Source: Brachycybe producta (lineage: Eukaryota; Arthropoda; Diplopoda; Playtdesmida; Andrognathidae). From it: a stretch of DNA of 64,000 nt. The notes under the pieces were generated by a model. That model was not told the DNA's origin and ran no database searches. It saw only the letters and a list, made by a program, of their open reading frames with translations. Position 1 is the first letter of the stretch; every line of letters begins with the position of its first letter. The stretch is from NCBI GenBank assembly GCA_036925085.1, contig JAUPFP010000004.1, positions 6,715,329-6,779,328 of the forward strand, read 5' to 3'. Positions 1 to 12,497 of the stretch are shown piece by piece. Made by a program: the position numbers and the translations under genes.

Positions 1-262
1 TAAACTTCATTGAGTATGCCCAAATAAGAAAAAAAACAACAACATTAAAATGATCATAAAAATATGTAAAAATAATTTTAAAAAACCAGAAAAAAAGCAC
101 ATGCGACAACGTGTTGGCTTCACTGTGGTTTAATTGAGGTTTTTTAAAATTATTTTTAGATATTTTTATGATCATTTTTTAATGGAAGTTTTTTGCTTAC
201 GAGCACATACTCACTAAGAGTTAGAAATTCGCGATTTTGAAATAGTTTTTTAAGTTTTATAG
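1..262. repeat. TTAA-ended foldback family, central part (copy 1)
   Basis: This stretch matches the middle of a foldback family seen more fully near 14.4-15.0 and 50.9-51.6 kb. It carries CATTAAAATG..GTAAAAATA, then AATTTTAAAAAACC, then GTTGGCTTCACTGTGG, and then the same motifs in reverse, ending in GAGTTAGAAATTCGCGATTTTG. The two halves are inverted around about position 115. The outer arms lie outside the window or are lost. No coding capacity is visible. Confidence 0.6.
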
Positions 263-364
263 TCTTACTAGCATTACTACCTGGCTTTGCTTGGGTAAAG
301 TAAACAATTAAAAGAAATAACTTTTATTGACTTTCATCTTCACTGTTAAGAAATTTAAGAGGAA

Positions 365-800
365 TGAACATGGGTTTAAGGGGATGAACCCCTTAAACCC
401 ATGTTCATCTCCTTAAAACCATGTTCATCCCCTTAAAACCATGTTCATCCCCTTAAAACCCATGTTCATCCCCTTAAAACCCATGTTCATCCCCATTAAA
501 AAATGTTCATCCCCCTTAAACCCATGTTCATCCCCCTTAAACCCATGTTCATCCCCCTAAAACCCATGTTAATCCCCCTTAAACCCATGTTAATCCCCCT
601 TAAACCCATGTTCATCCCCTAAACCCCATGTTCATCCCCTAAACCCATGTTCATCTCCCATAAAACCATGTTCATCCCCCGAAAACCATGTTCATCCCCT
701 TAAACCCATGTTCATCTCCAATAAAACCATGTTCATCCCCCTTAAAACCACGTTTATCCCTTTAAAGTATGTTCATCTTTTTATTTCTCTCTGTTCATCC
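365..800. repeat. Tandem minisatellite, about 21-22 bp unit
   Basis: About 18-20 imperfect copies of a unit like CCCTTAAACCCATGTTCATC run head to tail. The first unit (about 365-385) is in the opposite orientation, so the array opens with a hairpin (GAACATGGGTTTAAGGGG against CCCCTTAAACCCATGTTC). Copies decay toward the right end. There is no ORF of note. Confidence 0.85.
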
Positions 801-1130
801 CTTTAAAATGTGTGCTCATCCATAATATAGTGTTCATCTAATTCTATTTGCATTCTGTGTCGGGTTTTAGAGTTATCCCAATGTTCATCCCGTTCATTCG
901 TTCATCTTTTTATCCTGAACCAAAACCGCATGCCTTTCACAGCCAACCATAAAAGTTCTGCAGCTTTATATACACTTTTGCAGGTTCCTAGAATTCCTCA
1001 CCTCTTCAAAAATACATTATTTATGTATTAGTATGGAATTCCGCAGGGGTGCATTGCCTATGTTAAGGCGTCAAAACTATTTTCCTCGTTTCAGGTTCCA
1101 AATCTTTTTAAAATAAAACGGTTTGCCTAT
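801..1130. other. No feature recognised
   Basis: AT-rich sequence after the minisatellite. I see no repeat terminus, coding frame or RNA gene. Confidence 0.5.
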
Positions 1131-1290
1131 TAGGGATGGCCATCGATAGTATCGATATTTTGAAGGCGATATTCGATATTGAACCATTGATAGTGACCTC
1201 TTCGATATCTCTATCGATGTCAATATCGATATTTAGCTTGTGAGGTCCCGTCTTCATTGCCTATATATGAAGACATGCACCACGTGTAAA
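1131..1290. mobile_element. hAT-like terminus with TATCGATA-rich subterminal region
   Basis: TAGGGATGGCCATCGATAGTA opens a cluster of TATCGATA/ATCGATAG palindromic words running to about 1235. A TAGGGATGG-type end followed by short palindromic subterminal repeats is typical of hAT non-autonomous elements. The other end was not found. A similar cluster sits near 62.92 kb. Confidence 0.35.
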
Positions 1291-1428
1291 ACTCGGGAAG
1301 GGAATGATGTAGCAAGCTGAAAATAGTTGCATTAACTCAGACATTCCGGAAAGAATAACCTGTGCAAATTTCATGATGCCAGCCCTCACCGCTTAAAAGC
1401 CTATGATGTGCAAAGAAATATCGACTTT

Positions 1429-1616
1429 GTTTTAAATATTTAGATCACTCGATTAGCATATATTTAAGGCGCACATTACACTTCGAAAACTTAATATTAG
1501 ACAACTTTAAAAACTAACGTTTCTTCTTTAACATCGGGTCTATGGGCACACTAAAAAAACGACGCTAGCGCTCTTTGCGGAGATTTTTCAAGTAATTTTG
1601 CGCTGTAGCCTCTTAA
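1429..1616 (+). repeat. TTAA-ended foldback family, right arm (copy 2)
   Basis: It matches the right arm of the 14.4-15.0 kb copy: AGCATATATTTAAGGCGCACATT, then GGACAACTTTAAA, a GGGTCTATGGGC block, CGCTAGCGCTCTTTGCGGAG, and the terminal GTAGCCTCTTAA. The element end and its possible TTAA target lie at 1613-1616. The left arm is absent. Confidence 0.65.
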
Positions 1617-1649
1617 GAGTTGGTTTCTCTGAGAAATGGGTACAGTCCT

Positions 1650-1982
1650 ACTGATGAGAAACTGCCATTTTAAAGTGTATCTTCTCCAATTCAAAATATG
1701 CAATAAAAACGGATCCTTTTCAAACTGCTATAAAATGTTTTATTTTTTAAGATAATATTGCCATGAAAAAAACTTTTAAAATAATGTTTTACCATTCTAG
1801 TTTTGATAATAATTTGAACTTTGTTATATAATGTTGTTTCTAGAAAGAAAGAAAAATTGTTCACTTGACGTTTTAGCGTCCAAATTTGACAAATGCGTCC
1901 ATGGAGCATAAATAGCATTAGCTACTGTGGTGGTGCCATTCGTAAGAGCAAAAGCAATAGAAATATCTATATTCAGCCACAT
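1650..1982. mobile_element. AAGGTGGCTGAATA TIR family, truncated copy
   Basis: The right end, in reverse complement, is GTGGCTGAATATAGATATTTC. Interior blocks (CCATTCTAGTTTTGATAA, ACTTGACGTTTTAGCGTCCA) match the fuller copy at 9431-10060. The left terminus is not identifiable. Family placement beyond 'TIR DNA transposon derivative' is uncertain. Confidence 0.5.
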
Positions 1983-1985
1983 TAA

Positions 1986-2602
1986 TTGCTAGCTTTTGTT
2001 GCTTGCTTTAATAAATATTTTCGATAGTGTGGCGAAAATTAGAGCAATTACAGATCTACAACTATTCAAGTGAGCAGAGAGACAGTTGATGATATATATT
2101 TTTTATTAAGAGCCTAGATACAGCATTTAGTTCAAAATTTCTCCAAATGTAGGCGCTGCGATCGTTTTTGATTGAAAAATGGATTTTTAACGTTTTTTCT
2201 CCAGGTTTCAAGTCACATAATAATTAATAGAATATTAATTTCGCGTGTTAAGCTTATAAAAAGAAAACATCGTGAAGCCAATAGATTAATGCAAGTGATA
2301 ATTTTTATGTGATTGTTCTAAGTCGTTTTTAATGGGAGTTCTTCAAATGTTTGGGTGACGGTTTTTTGGTCCTATGGGACTTAACATGGGGTTAAAAACG
2401 TAAGATTTTAAATGTTATTTAAAAATAGAAGGACCTTTTCAAAAATTATATAAATTGCATTTTGCACGTATTTACTGTATTTTAATTGAGCGATTGTGAG
2501 GCGATTTCTTGCAGTTTTAGTACCACCATATAAGAACACTCATTTGTCTCGTCGTCGTCTGCTCAAAACAACAAGATGGACGTGTATCAAAGGCTGATGA
2601 GG
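1986..2602. other. No feature recognised
   Basis: AT-rich sequence with many short homopolymers. No coding frame, terminal repeat or RNA gene is visible. Confidence 0.5.
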
Positions 2603-2646
2603 CTCTCTCTCTTTCTCTCTCACTCTCTCTCTCTCTCTCTCTCTAG
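2603..2646. repeat. CT-rich microsatellite
   Basis: Mostly CT dinucleotides with a few interruptions. Confidence 0.9.
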
Positions 2647-3190
2647 CTCTCCCAAATAAACTTGATAAATCTCCACAAAAATGACCAAATGATAGCCACA
2701 TGACGAAGCATCAAAATTGTTGCCACCGGGCATCTTGACCTTTTTTTTAAAGGAAAAATAAAATACATATAGCTCCATATCTCTTTATTTTTTTTTTTCG
2801 AACTAACTTCAGAGTTTGGAATAAAAAAAGATAAAAAAAAAATGAGTGAAAGAGTCAATGATAGGAGCACTGCCTCAGAGAGTGTCACAGAATGGTACTC
2901 ATTTTTCTTTTGGACAGAATCAAAAACGGAAATGTCTTCTGTGTTTGCTTTGTCAACGATCATCCTTCCGGTAACTGATATGGAGAGGTGGGGGGTGGAC
3001 TGAAGTTCATGGCACAAAATCGTTCAGTGATTCTTCTTGACCATACATCAAATATGAATTGAAGAGGCCACAGCAACATCAACAACAACACAAATAGAAA
3101 ACTCAAAATACACATAGAAAACGCTTTATAAAACACACACAAAAAAAGAATACCGGCATACAAACACACCAGATGCATTTCAGGATATTC
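2647..3190. other. No supported gene
   Basis: Open frames of 117-124 codons occur on the minus strand. They consist of poly-T-derived Phe/Leu runs and match no family I know. I treat them as chance. Confidence 0.5.
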
Positions 3191-3395
3191 CAGGGGCGTA
3201 GCTAGGGAACCGCCAGACCCGCAACTGCGAGGGGGGCCGCAGGAGGTTTGGGGGCGCAAAAAACGAAATGAAAGTCGATTTGTTTTCAAAAAACAATTGA
3301 ATAAATTAAGCAAGTGATTCCGAATAACTCGATTAATTTATTCATTTATTTTCGAAAATGAACGACTTTCATTTCGTGTTTTGTCACTATATCAC
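3191..3395. mobile_element. CAGGGGCGTAGCTAGG-ended DNA transposon relic
   Basis: CAGGGGCGTAGCTAGG at about 3191 is a terminus type widespread in invertebrate hAT-like elements. An internal inverted repeat (CGAAATGAAAGTCG at about 3264 against CGACTTTCATTTCG at about 3364) follows. No matching outer end was found. Confidence 0.35.
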
Positions 3396-3564
3396 TCAAT
3401 CAGCATATATTTAAGGTGCACATTGCACTTTGAAAAATTAAAATTGGACAACTTTAAACATAAACGTTTCTTCTTTAACATTGGGTCTATGGGCTCAATA
3501 ACAAAACGATGCTAGTGCTCTTTGTGGAGATTTTTCTAAGTAATTTTGCGATATAACCTCTTAA
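3396..3564 (+). repeat. TTAA-ended foldback family, right arm (copy 3)
   Basis: Same right-arm blocks as copy 2 in the same order, ending ATAACCTCTTAA at 3564. It has only point differences from copy 2, including AGTGCTCTTTGTGGAG for the conserved GCGCTCTTTG block. Confidence 0.65.
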
Positions 3565-4660
3565 TGTTTAATTCCAATTAATCCTACCTTACCACCCATC
3601 TGCTACACACACATATATATCATTTCAGTATTTTAAGTCATCCTACTGTATTGTTCCTCAAACTTCTACGCGCCCGTGTGCCAGGCACTTTTATAAACTG
3701 AAGAGTAGTACACCTAACATGCGTTTTAAATCGTTTTATTTCGAAAACTATAACATCTAGACTTTTGTTAATCTAAGCTAGTTGTTAACAATATAATAAA
3801 ATTTAAGTATACACGATTTGAACTTTTATTAGTTGAAAATTAAAAAAAGTTATTGGATAAACCTACCGGGAGGGGCCTCTCGAAAATGTTACTGTGCTGG
3901 GATGTTTGCGAAATTGCACAAGCCACAGAAGCCACTCTAAACCAGAGGGGCCCACTGGAGCCTCTCGAAATTACATGTATAAAGCCCCCCCCCCCTTAAC
4001 CATATCGAAACTGTGAAGCCCTCGGGAACTTCTTAAATGACAGGGAATGGGAATCTTGACAGATTCCCATAACTATGAAATGTAAATTCACCATTTCTAA
4101 AATTTAACAGCTGCTTAAATTTCAAACGTGTTTGATGCTAAATTTGTGTGGCTCGCTTTGCTCGTCACTAGAAAAAAAAATAGCGGAGCAAGGGAGCGAC
4201 GCGCCGATGCTCGGATATAGCCGACCTAAAATTTGGAGCCTTTAACAATTGGTGTGTGGAATCTTTTGTTTTCTATGGTCCTGTTTATGTATCACCATGG
4301 CGAACAACAGTTTGAAAAACATTATTCTACTGCATCCGTAAGAAAGCAATTATTTTGAAGTTTGCTACAGTTTACAAAAAAGTAAATTGCACAATCCTGA
4401 TAAGAAGTCATAATAATTGAAGCGTTCGATCTCTGAAGATTTGTGTACTGACTGACACAGATCAGTAAGATGCAAATGTCTAAGGTGCATTTGAAAGTGC
4501 CTATACATTGCACTGCTATGGATTTTTACATTATATGACAGCTTCTAAATACAACAAACCGTACAATATATGCTTGCAGATTCAATACACATACAGATGC
4601 ATCACCCAGGATGCAACATAACCACGTGTTGATTCCAATTAACTTCATTCTTAGCAATGA
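3565..4660. other. No gene; minor low-complexity runs
   Basis: It holds a C-run near 3988-3999 and scattered GC-richer words near 3870-4020 (GAGGGGCC) and 4160-4215. No terminal repeat, coding frame or RNA gene can be supported. Confidence 0.5.
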
Positions 4661-4752
4661 TCTGTTGCTTCTAAGTAACCATTTTGTCTAAGTAACCATT
4701 TTGTCTAAGTAACCATTTTGTCTAAGTAACCATTTTGTCTAAGTAACCACTT
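4661..4752. repeat. 17-bp tandem repeat, about 5 copies
   Basis: CTAAGTAACCATTTTGT is repeated head to tail with little variation. The last copy is degenerate (AACCACTTGTC). Confidence 0.9.
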
Positions 4753-6720
4753 GTCTTATCAAACATGAGTGAATAAAGTCAAATTCAAACAAACTGATAA
4801 GATGTTTAGAAACGACTCCTGAACAATTTCGTGGCGCAACCATAGTACATTCTCAAATGCAACCAAACACTGACAGATAATAGTCACATACACGAGACCC
4901 ACGTGACATACAGCACGCCCCCCACCACAAACAACACCATAATACTAAAAAAAAAACACATACATGAATTGCTCCCTAAAGAACTTTAGCATTTGATCCA
5001 AAAACTAAGACAATTTAATGCCTGGATATCTTCTCATTTTGTTATTCCACAAACTAAAAAAAGGTAGCCCATATATATACATATAAATATATGTATTTTA
5101 TTATAGGAAGAGTAAAAATAGGAGCCGGGGGGGGTCTCCGAGGTGCAACTGTATTGAGCCATACAATAAATTCAACTTCACTCATGCGAGGAAGATCCAG
5201 CAAAGTCGCTGAGGAAGAGGTCACTGCTTTTTTTTTGTTCACGAAATAAAAAAAAAGAATGCCATCAAATACACATCTTGTATGAGCACAGCACAGAAAT
5301 CTAGGGCCAATAGTAGGTGCCATTGTCCGCACACATCCACGCACACACTTGTATTTTATACTTACAGAAACCCATTTCAACATGAAGCCAAACAACAATA
5401 GCAAAAACAAAACAAAAAACTCAATATATTTTCTGCAGTTTTTATTTTTTTATATATTTTCTTTTCTTTTTTGCTAATAAAAACCTGACATGGATGATGG
5501 TTCTATTTGCATGTATAATAAGAGTCAACGACACAATAACAATAACAACACTAGAAAAACATGCAACGCGTTAACTGTAGATATTTTTTTTGCATGTGTT
5601 TATCACATGTACATGTACATGTACTCCCCCCCCCCCCCACTGTAACATTTGCACCCTAGTAGATATCATTGGCTAAACTTAGTTAACTTCGAAGTTTGTG
5701 TGTTGTGTTTCTGAATTATTCTTCAGAAATAAAATGTCACATGCATCATCAGCTCGTATAAGGAAAAAAATGACACACACACATAATAAATTTCCACAAA
5801 ATTTCATTTTGTAAGAAATTTAACAGAAGTGCCAAATAGCACCTCAGCTGAAAGAGTGGCACAATTAAAAAAAAAACACTTTTTTTTAGAAAATGTTTTA
5901 AAAGTTAATTGAAGATTCATGGCTTACTAGAAATCTATGTAAGACAAAGCATGAATTGTTTGAGAGAAAATGGACGACGAACAAAAGAAAATGTGGTGCT
6001 TTTATAGGCTCGGACTTTAGCACAACCATAAAGTGCAAAGCCAACAAGTATTATCCATCCGCTCTAAACAGGTTTGTACGCACGGGGCAGGAGGGACAGC
6101 GAGGAGTCGGACACACCCCCCCAGGCTAGCATTCTGGGGATATCACGATATACTCTGTGTTAAACTTTGCTGAGTTTGTCAAGTGCAAAAACCATTTTGA
6201 CTATTCACAATATCAGTTTGTTTGGCTCCCCTAGATTGAGATAGAAAAATTGCAACTTTAAAGACAGTTTCTCAAAGAAGCGTGTGTTTTTTTACTTGTG
6301 CCACTCTCCTAGCAGAGGTGTGATATATCTTTCAGCGCAAAAGGACCGTGCAGAAAAGTTTTGATGTTTAATTTCTATTTTTAATTTTTGTATCTTGTTC
6401 ATTATGTGTGATTCTTCCCTTATTCAATGCCAATGCGGCCAATGCTAACAGAAAAAGGAATAAACCAAAGTTGGGTGGTTGTGGTCGGAAAGAAAGCATT
6501 TTCAATCTTTGCCAATCTGGCTTCGTTAGTTAGAAAAAAAAAAGGTTTCAATTGACCAGAAAATTAATGATTACTATACACTTAATGTCAATGATAATAT
6601 TATGTGTATAGGCAAATGCAAAGTGTTAATTTTTTTGATACAAAACAAAAAAAAACCAGAAAGATTTTTCTAAAATCCAGCAACCACCATCACCGACGTC
6701 TAGAGAAATATCAAACTATA
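4753..6720. other. No gene; AT-rich with simple repeats
   Basis: Short homopolymers, a TACATG run near 5610-5625 and a poly-C run at about 5627-5638 are the only patterns seen. A 118-codon minus frame near 5.05-5.41 kb has no recognisable domain. Confidence 0.5.
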
Positions 6721-6866
6721 GTATTTGCAAGCATCATCGATCAATAATGGAAACTTGTTGGTTGGTGGTTGCACTACGTGTGTCATATTCATATATTATT
6801 TCTGTGACAAAGAATTCGTACCAAGCATTTGTCATACACACACATATAATCTTTGTATCAATGCGT

Positions 6867-6867
<1 letters not shown>

Positions 6868-6902
<35 letters not shown>

Positions 6903-6916
6903 TTTCTTTCTTTCTT
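6868..6916. repeat. TA microsatellite followed by TCTT repeat
   Basis: About 15 TA units run directly into four TTTC units. Overlapping 'Tyr-Ile' frames are translations of this run. Confidence 0.9.
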
Positions 6917-8005
6917 AAAACAATGGCTGACTTATATATAAGTTGCACTGCTGTTGCTGTTCCCTTCTGTTTTTTTGAATTGTTCCTTTCTCATAAATTT
7001 GCAGACTTCATTTAGTCTTGTATCCGTTATTGGATGAAAAGAAAATGAGGCAAGGAAGAGACGGGGGGGGGGCAAAGAGGGGCAGAAAAAAGGGCCCCCT
7101 CTTCTTGTAAAGTAAGGGTAATGTTGGAAAGCGGGGGGGTGGGGGTAAGGGGGCTTACGTTATACACTTTCGAACCCCAAACGACAAGAAAAAAAAATTT
7201 TTTTTGTTGGATAGATTCCATAAAGTACATCGTAAAATTGCTTTGAATGATCACATTTCAAGATTAGATTTGGCATCATGCATCACTGACTTTGCTATAG
7301 TCCGATTATTATTATTGTAACCGAGTTCAACGGAACACAAAGACTCAACCTCTCATAAATCCTAACCAGATTTATATATATTTAATATATATATATATAT
7401 ACGCCATCTTTTTTTTCTAGTTGTTTTTAAAGGGTGGTTCAGAAAAAAAAATAGCAAAGAAAAAAAAACTGAAGAAGGGAGGGGGGTGTTCAGATTATTT
7501 ATACTGCTGTTGCCATACATATTCTTGAACTTTACATGCACTAACATTAAATGTGTAGCCCAATAGTGTATGTACTAAACGTAAGTGTTGTAAGGTGTTC
7601 TGCATACATAGACAGAAAAGATTGTTCATTGGGCTACAATAAAGCTGGCTGTTACATTCTTGCAAAGAGGAATAGCTAAGAGCCAGGGGGGACACATGTC
7701 CCCGGGCCAGCGGGAGCGATTATGCCCATTATCGCCCAGGGGGAGCGATTATGGGCATCAAAACATGCTAAAATTGACCCATAAAACTAGCCATAACAAC
7801 ACTTTCAGTTTAATATTGTTTAATATATATAATTTATATAGTTTTAGAGAAGAAAAAAAATGGAAACTAGAAAAATATTTTAGAAAGAAAAAAATTTGTT
7901 GGTTTCAGACATTTCTTTTAAAAAAATTGCAAGCTATATTTGCTAGAATTTTGTGTAAAATAGCAAAATAAACTTAGATTTATTGTAGGTAAAATTGAAA
8001 ATAGA
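6917..8005. other. No gene; G-runs, TA run, GC-richer patch
   Basis: It includes G-runs at 7063-7071 and 7132-7152, a TA run at about 7374-7401, and a patch at 7680-7760 where GGGAGCGATTATG occurs twice beside a short palindrome (GGGGACACATGTCCCC). The patch could be a worn transposon end. Nothing codes for a recognisable protein. Confidence 0.45.
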
Positions 8006-8058
8006 ACCATGTGTTAATCTTATGTGTTAATCTTATGTGTTAATCTTATGTGTTAATT
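8006..8058. repeat. 13-bp tandem repeat, 4 copies
   Basis: ATCTTATGTGTTA is repeated about four times just upstream of the LINE end. Confidence 0.85.
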
Positions 8059-8059
8059 T

Positions 8060-8400
8060 AATATATGAAATAGAAAAGGTACAACATAGGGTTGCAAGAT
8101 TTGTTAAAATGTAAATGCATGTATTCTGACAGTATATCAGTAGATCTGAGAAAAGACTTGCTCTTCCTTCTTAAATGCTTGCTAACTGCAGAGAACAGAG
8201 CATTGTTAGATGGAATTCTTACTAGAAACCATCATATAATGAGCTAGAACTGATGAATAATTCGTTTTTTGGAATTTTCTTCCAGCACATAGTTCTGTTT
8301 TAGGACAAATTCAATTTGACAATTTGGGAATTGTTGCCCCTTCAACATGACGCTCGATCTCATTGCACGTGGCTTACTGAATTGAATTGAATTGAAATTC
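8060..8400 (+). mobile_element. LINE 3' end, degenerate ORF2 C-terminus (copy A)
   Basis: The translation begins YEIEKVQHRVARFV, the arginine-rich block near the C-terminus of many jockey/CR1-type reverse transcriptases (consensus like LERVQRRAARFV). It continues with NRALLDGILTRN and ends in a region giving LPAHSSVLGQ. Several in-frame stops and length changes are present, so it is dead. The 3' tail is a GAATT microsatellite (8381-8396), as expected for such LINEs. It is 5'-truncated and parallel to the copy at 19.84-20.25 kb. Confidence 0.75.
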
Positions 8401-9430
8401 TAGGCAGTTCTAGAGTTTCTTCCTTCTTAGGGCCATGGCAAATAATTTGTCACCGTCCGCCCTCTGCATATATAATAGAGAAAAACTAAATCTTCAAATG
8501 TTTTCTTTGCTTTAGAAAAACTGCATCGTGAGATTAAAAATATTTTTTTTTACAAACAGAAACCATCGACCATTGTACATATATAACCAAAAACTTAATA
8601 ATGAATTAAACCCGATTTATGTTTTTTTATATTCTTCTTTCCACACATCTGTTCACATCACACTGTATGCAATTAGGTTCTGAGCATGTACTACTAAAAT
8701 GTCACGAAAGATAACGATAAGAAATTCAAGCAAAACGTTCCAATTTTGTTTTAAAAGTTTTAACCCATTTTTTTTATTCCCAAAGTCTCGTGACTTCCAA
8801 ACATTCATCTACACTGTATTTATAAACGTTGTAAGGTGCCAAGTAAATGTCACACATACCAACAAAAAAACAAGAGAATTTGACATGTACGTTAAATAAA
8901 AAATTAGATTAGAAACAATGGAAACGTTATTATTCATGTTATGCATTGTTCAATTATAAATAGTTTTACATCTTATAGAAGGCTGTACGTTTTATGTATA
9001 AGGCCTACATATAATAAACTGTACAGTTTTGGCACACAGCAGGTAAACGTCATAATATATTATCCACATGTGGATTTATGTTAACAAAAAAAAATGAAAA
9101 GCTTTGATGCCAGGTTTTCTCATTAAGAGCCAGGTCTTTTCAAGCAAAATTGCAATTCATAGATAAAATAAACCCTTTTTAACATCATATATATTTGTTA
9201 CAGATAAAGGGTTGGTGTCACCATTATCCAACAAATTGATGAAAATTGCAGTGCAGTGAAGTGCACTGCCAAACACAACACCACTTGTAACATGTGTGTG
9301 TTGTGTAAATTAGGACAGTTTAGTTATTTTTTGTCCAGCAGAATCAAAACATTGTGACCCAAGAAAACATAATTCACCAAGTGGACCACAAACAAACTCT
9401 GCTATCAAATCCAAACGAAGGCGATAAATA
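8401..9430. other. No feature recognised
   Basis: AT-rich sequence. Small open frames carry no known motif. No inverted-repeat pair is obvious. Confidence 0.5.
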
Positions 9431-10060
9431 AAGGTGGCTGAATAGATAATTATTTTGTTTTCGTCTTTCCGTATGCAGTGGCTATATTAATGTTCTATAG
9501 GAGGTTTCTTCCACTACCCGCAGTTTCGAGAAAAATTTATAATATTCAAGCGAAAGTTTTTCTCAAAAGAAACATTACAAAAAAAATTGAAAGTGTTTTA
9601 GAAACTAGAATAGTTGGTTATAATGCTCAGTTTTTTTCTTCATATCTTTAAAAATAAACTTTTTTATTACAGTTTGAAAAAGGCGAAAAAAGTTTTTCAT
9701 GAAATGTCAATGGAAAATCCAAAAACCAGGTTATTTTCATATTGTTTTAATTTTTAAGATATTCACTTTTAAACTTTTTGCTCAATTTTTGAGCTTTCTT
9801 GCTTCATAATTGAAGTTTTATTTTGATTGTCGTTTTCCTTTTTTTATTGGCTTTACAATGAAAAACTCTTTGTTTGTTTTTAGCATAATCTTTTACCATT
9901 CTAGTTTTGAAAACAATCTGAATTTATTCAATAATGTTGTTTCTAAAAAAAAACTTCACTCGACGTTTTTTCGTCCAAGTTTTACAAAAAAACGACTATT
10001 TAGCATAACATTAGTCACTGCAGTGGCCAAAAGCAAAATATGTATCTAATCTTCCACCTT
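9431..10060. mobile_element. AAGGTGGCTGAATA TIR element, fullest copy
   Basis: The left end AAGGTGGCTGAATAGATA and the right end (reverse complement AAGGTGGAAGATTAGATACA) form imperfect terminal inverted repeats about 630 bp apart. The inner blocks TTTTGTTTTCGTC and GCAGTGG are also mirrored. Subterminal parts fold on each other around TTTCTAAAACACTTTC-like words. No transposase frame is present. Related copies lie at 1650-1982 and 58334-58780. The superfamily is undetermined. Confidence 0.6.
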
Positions 10061-10062
10061 AG

Positions 10063-11040
10063 AACACTCTGAACTTCTGGCTGCCCTATAATGCAGACAT
10101 GTTTTCTAGACATCTCTGGTAACACATTTGGATTTGGTGTCTGCCGTTACAGATGTGATCTAACAGTGACAAAAGTTGTGAAATGCTGATCAAGATCAGT
10201 GTTGCAACCAACCTCTTCCTAAGAAGAGTGCACAATTCCAACACAAAAGTAGGCTTTCCATCCACCCCCCCCCCTAAATATAGACTTAGTCTTGTCTACC
10301 TATATATTGTGTTGGGTGGATTTGTAGGTATTTCAGTGTTTGTATGTGTCACTTATAAATGTGAGTGAAGCAAGTCTTTTTACAGTTTACACAACAGAAA
10401 AAAGAGAGAAAACCTGGCTTAAAGTTTAGTTTTTGAAAAAAAAAGAGATAAGAATGTCATTAAATTTCAAACTGAATGAAGACAACCCTAACTCCACCCC
10501 CTCCTCTACCATCTATGTTGTATTGTGTGGCAAAAGAATAGTATTAAAACTAAAACCCGAAAAAAAAAGAAAATTTAGAACCCTGAGGTTTCAACTTTTA
10601 AACTTGTATATACAGTACAACTGTCCTATGTAAGTCTTATTAAATGTACACGGGAAGAAAACACCTTTCATACAGTAGCTACATTACTACTAGTACTACT
10701 ACTTTTTACGATCTACCTTCCAAAGAAATAAACATTCTAAGATGAAGTTCTCTTGTTTTACTAGTCACAATATAGGCCTACATCGTAAAGTGAGAGAAAA
10801 AAAATAGACATCATTAAACTACTCATTTCACGTCAATAAAAATATTTTTTTCTATGTGTAAGGATCACACAACAAATGAAAAGAAGAGAAGAAGAAAAAA
10901 AAAGTTGTAAAAGCTAAAATGACAATTTATTCAAAAAAAGAATCAAAAGATATTTCCCGTATTTCTCAGGTTGTGATCTCAGAATTTCATTTAGCAATAG
11001 ATTGCTATAAGAGTTTCCTGCAAGAAACTATAGTATACAC
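10063..11040. other. No feature recognised
   Basis: AT-rich. Open frames of 61-69 codons show no domain. It has a C-run at 10264-10273. Confidence 0.5.
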
Positions 11041-12060
11041 ATTTCAGACTGGAAAGACCATCAAGTCAAAAAAGAAAGACAGTTCATCAGTCTATGTGAC
11101 CGTGGCGGTCAATTTTAAATTTTTTTAGTATCATAAATTTGTTTTGTGGCATTTGAAGAAACTAATGCAGTTTTGGACGTTGGTGACCCTATAAGGTCAC
11201 CACATTTTATCTAATACAATGCATGTGAGGTCTGTGCTGACCTTAAGGTCAATTTTTTTGCCATTGTTATTCTATTTTATTGTTTACTCATATATAAGAA
11301 ATGTAACAGCTATTAGGCCCATATTTTCAGTTAGAAAGTGAGACTCGGGTTCAAATCAATTGGTCTATTTGAATTCATTTTAAATTGGTTGGTTCATTTG
11401 AATTTGAAGTATTCAAAATTCTGAAAAAAACTATTTTTTTAAATTCAACTATATTGGTGGTTTTGAAATATCAGTTAGTAGAGACAAAAGAAAAAAATGA
11501 AATATATAATTGAGAAGAGCAGTTTTAAGTTAGTTTTAAAAAGTTTGAACTAAAAAGACAACTTGTTTTGACCCATCTTGGGAAGTACGAAGTGAAGTTT
11601 ATCTTATTTTTTTGGTTTTGAATTTGTGACTATTGAATTATTTCATGACTATATACATGTATGCATTGTAAAGTGTGACTTCAAAGTTTGTGAAGTGAAT
11701 TTTGACAGCAATTCAAGGAACTGGAGAACATTTTTGCATCTTATTGCCCATCCGGCCACATTTACATATTGCAAGCAAAAACGTTTTGCATGCAATATGT
11801 AAACTGATGAACTTTCTTCCTTTTTTTTTTGACTTGATGGGTCTTTCCAGTTAACATTATATATATTTTTAAGATGCCTGTTGTATGAATTTTTATGTTG
11901 TAATTGAAGATGGCCAATTCCTGGCCGAAATGTCAGCTTATTATTAAATAAACTTAATTTTAAGTCATCTTTCTAAATTTGTTTTAATCTTTATGGCTTT
12001 TGCCATATTTTAAATTAGTTTTTTTAAAAAAAAACATTTGTTTAGTTTTATTAATTTAAG
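11041..12060. mobile_element. 'GAAACGTCAG' foldback family, older copy
   Basis: The left part (11048-11090, GACTGGAAAGACCATCAAG) is mirrored at 11820-11855 (CTTGATGGGTCTTTCCAG). The right part (11907-12058) matches the right arm of the 34.6-35.3 kb foldback, with GAAGATGGCCAATTCCTGG, GAAATGTCAGC and GGCTTTTGCCATATTTTAAA in the same order. The matching outer left arm is not seen. No coding region remains. Confidence 0.5.
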
Positions 12061-12494
12061 CCACGAAATAAATCTCTTAAAATTTATTTAGAAACTTTAA
12101 AAAGTAGAGCTACTTTTCTAGTTTATAAAACATATACAAGTATAACTCAATAATTACATTGATTAACTATAATGATTTAACATAGCTTGTTATGTATTCA
12201 GATGTTCTCCTTTTTTAATGAGGTATGCTTATTTTTGTTAATGCAACTGCATGGAGGTGGGGGTTTCTTTTACGTTTTTTTATGATTTTTGCGATTTTTC
12301 CGTAACTTTTCTCTAGTGAGTTTTCATGTAGATTAATTGGAAACTTTTAATTTACTTTATACAATATTTGAATTTAAATAGTTTTTATTATGATATTTTT
12401 TTTTATTTTACAATATGAGAAATTAAAAATAAAAGTATAAAAAAAACTAATTAAAAATACATAATATTATGAGTGTAATATATGAATGTGATTG
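12061..12494. other. No feature recognised
   Basis: Very AT-rich, with poly-A and poly-T words only. Confidence 0.5.
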
Positions 12495-12497
12495 TTA

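Noticed and set aside
360-800. Telomere-like repeat because of CCCTTAAACCC words
   Set aside because: Unit is about 21-22 bp with CATGTTCAT. It is not TTAGGG and contains no telomeric hexamer run.
8006-8058. CRISPR-like array
   Set aside because: Direct 13-bp tandem units without spacers. The window is eukaryotic in character.
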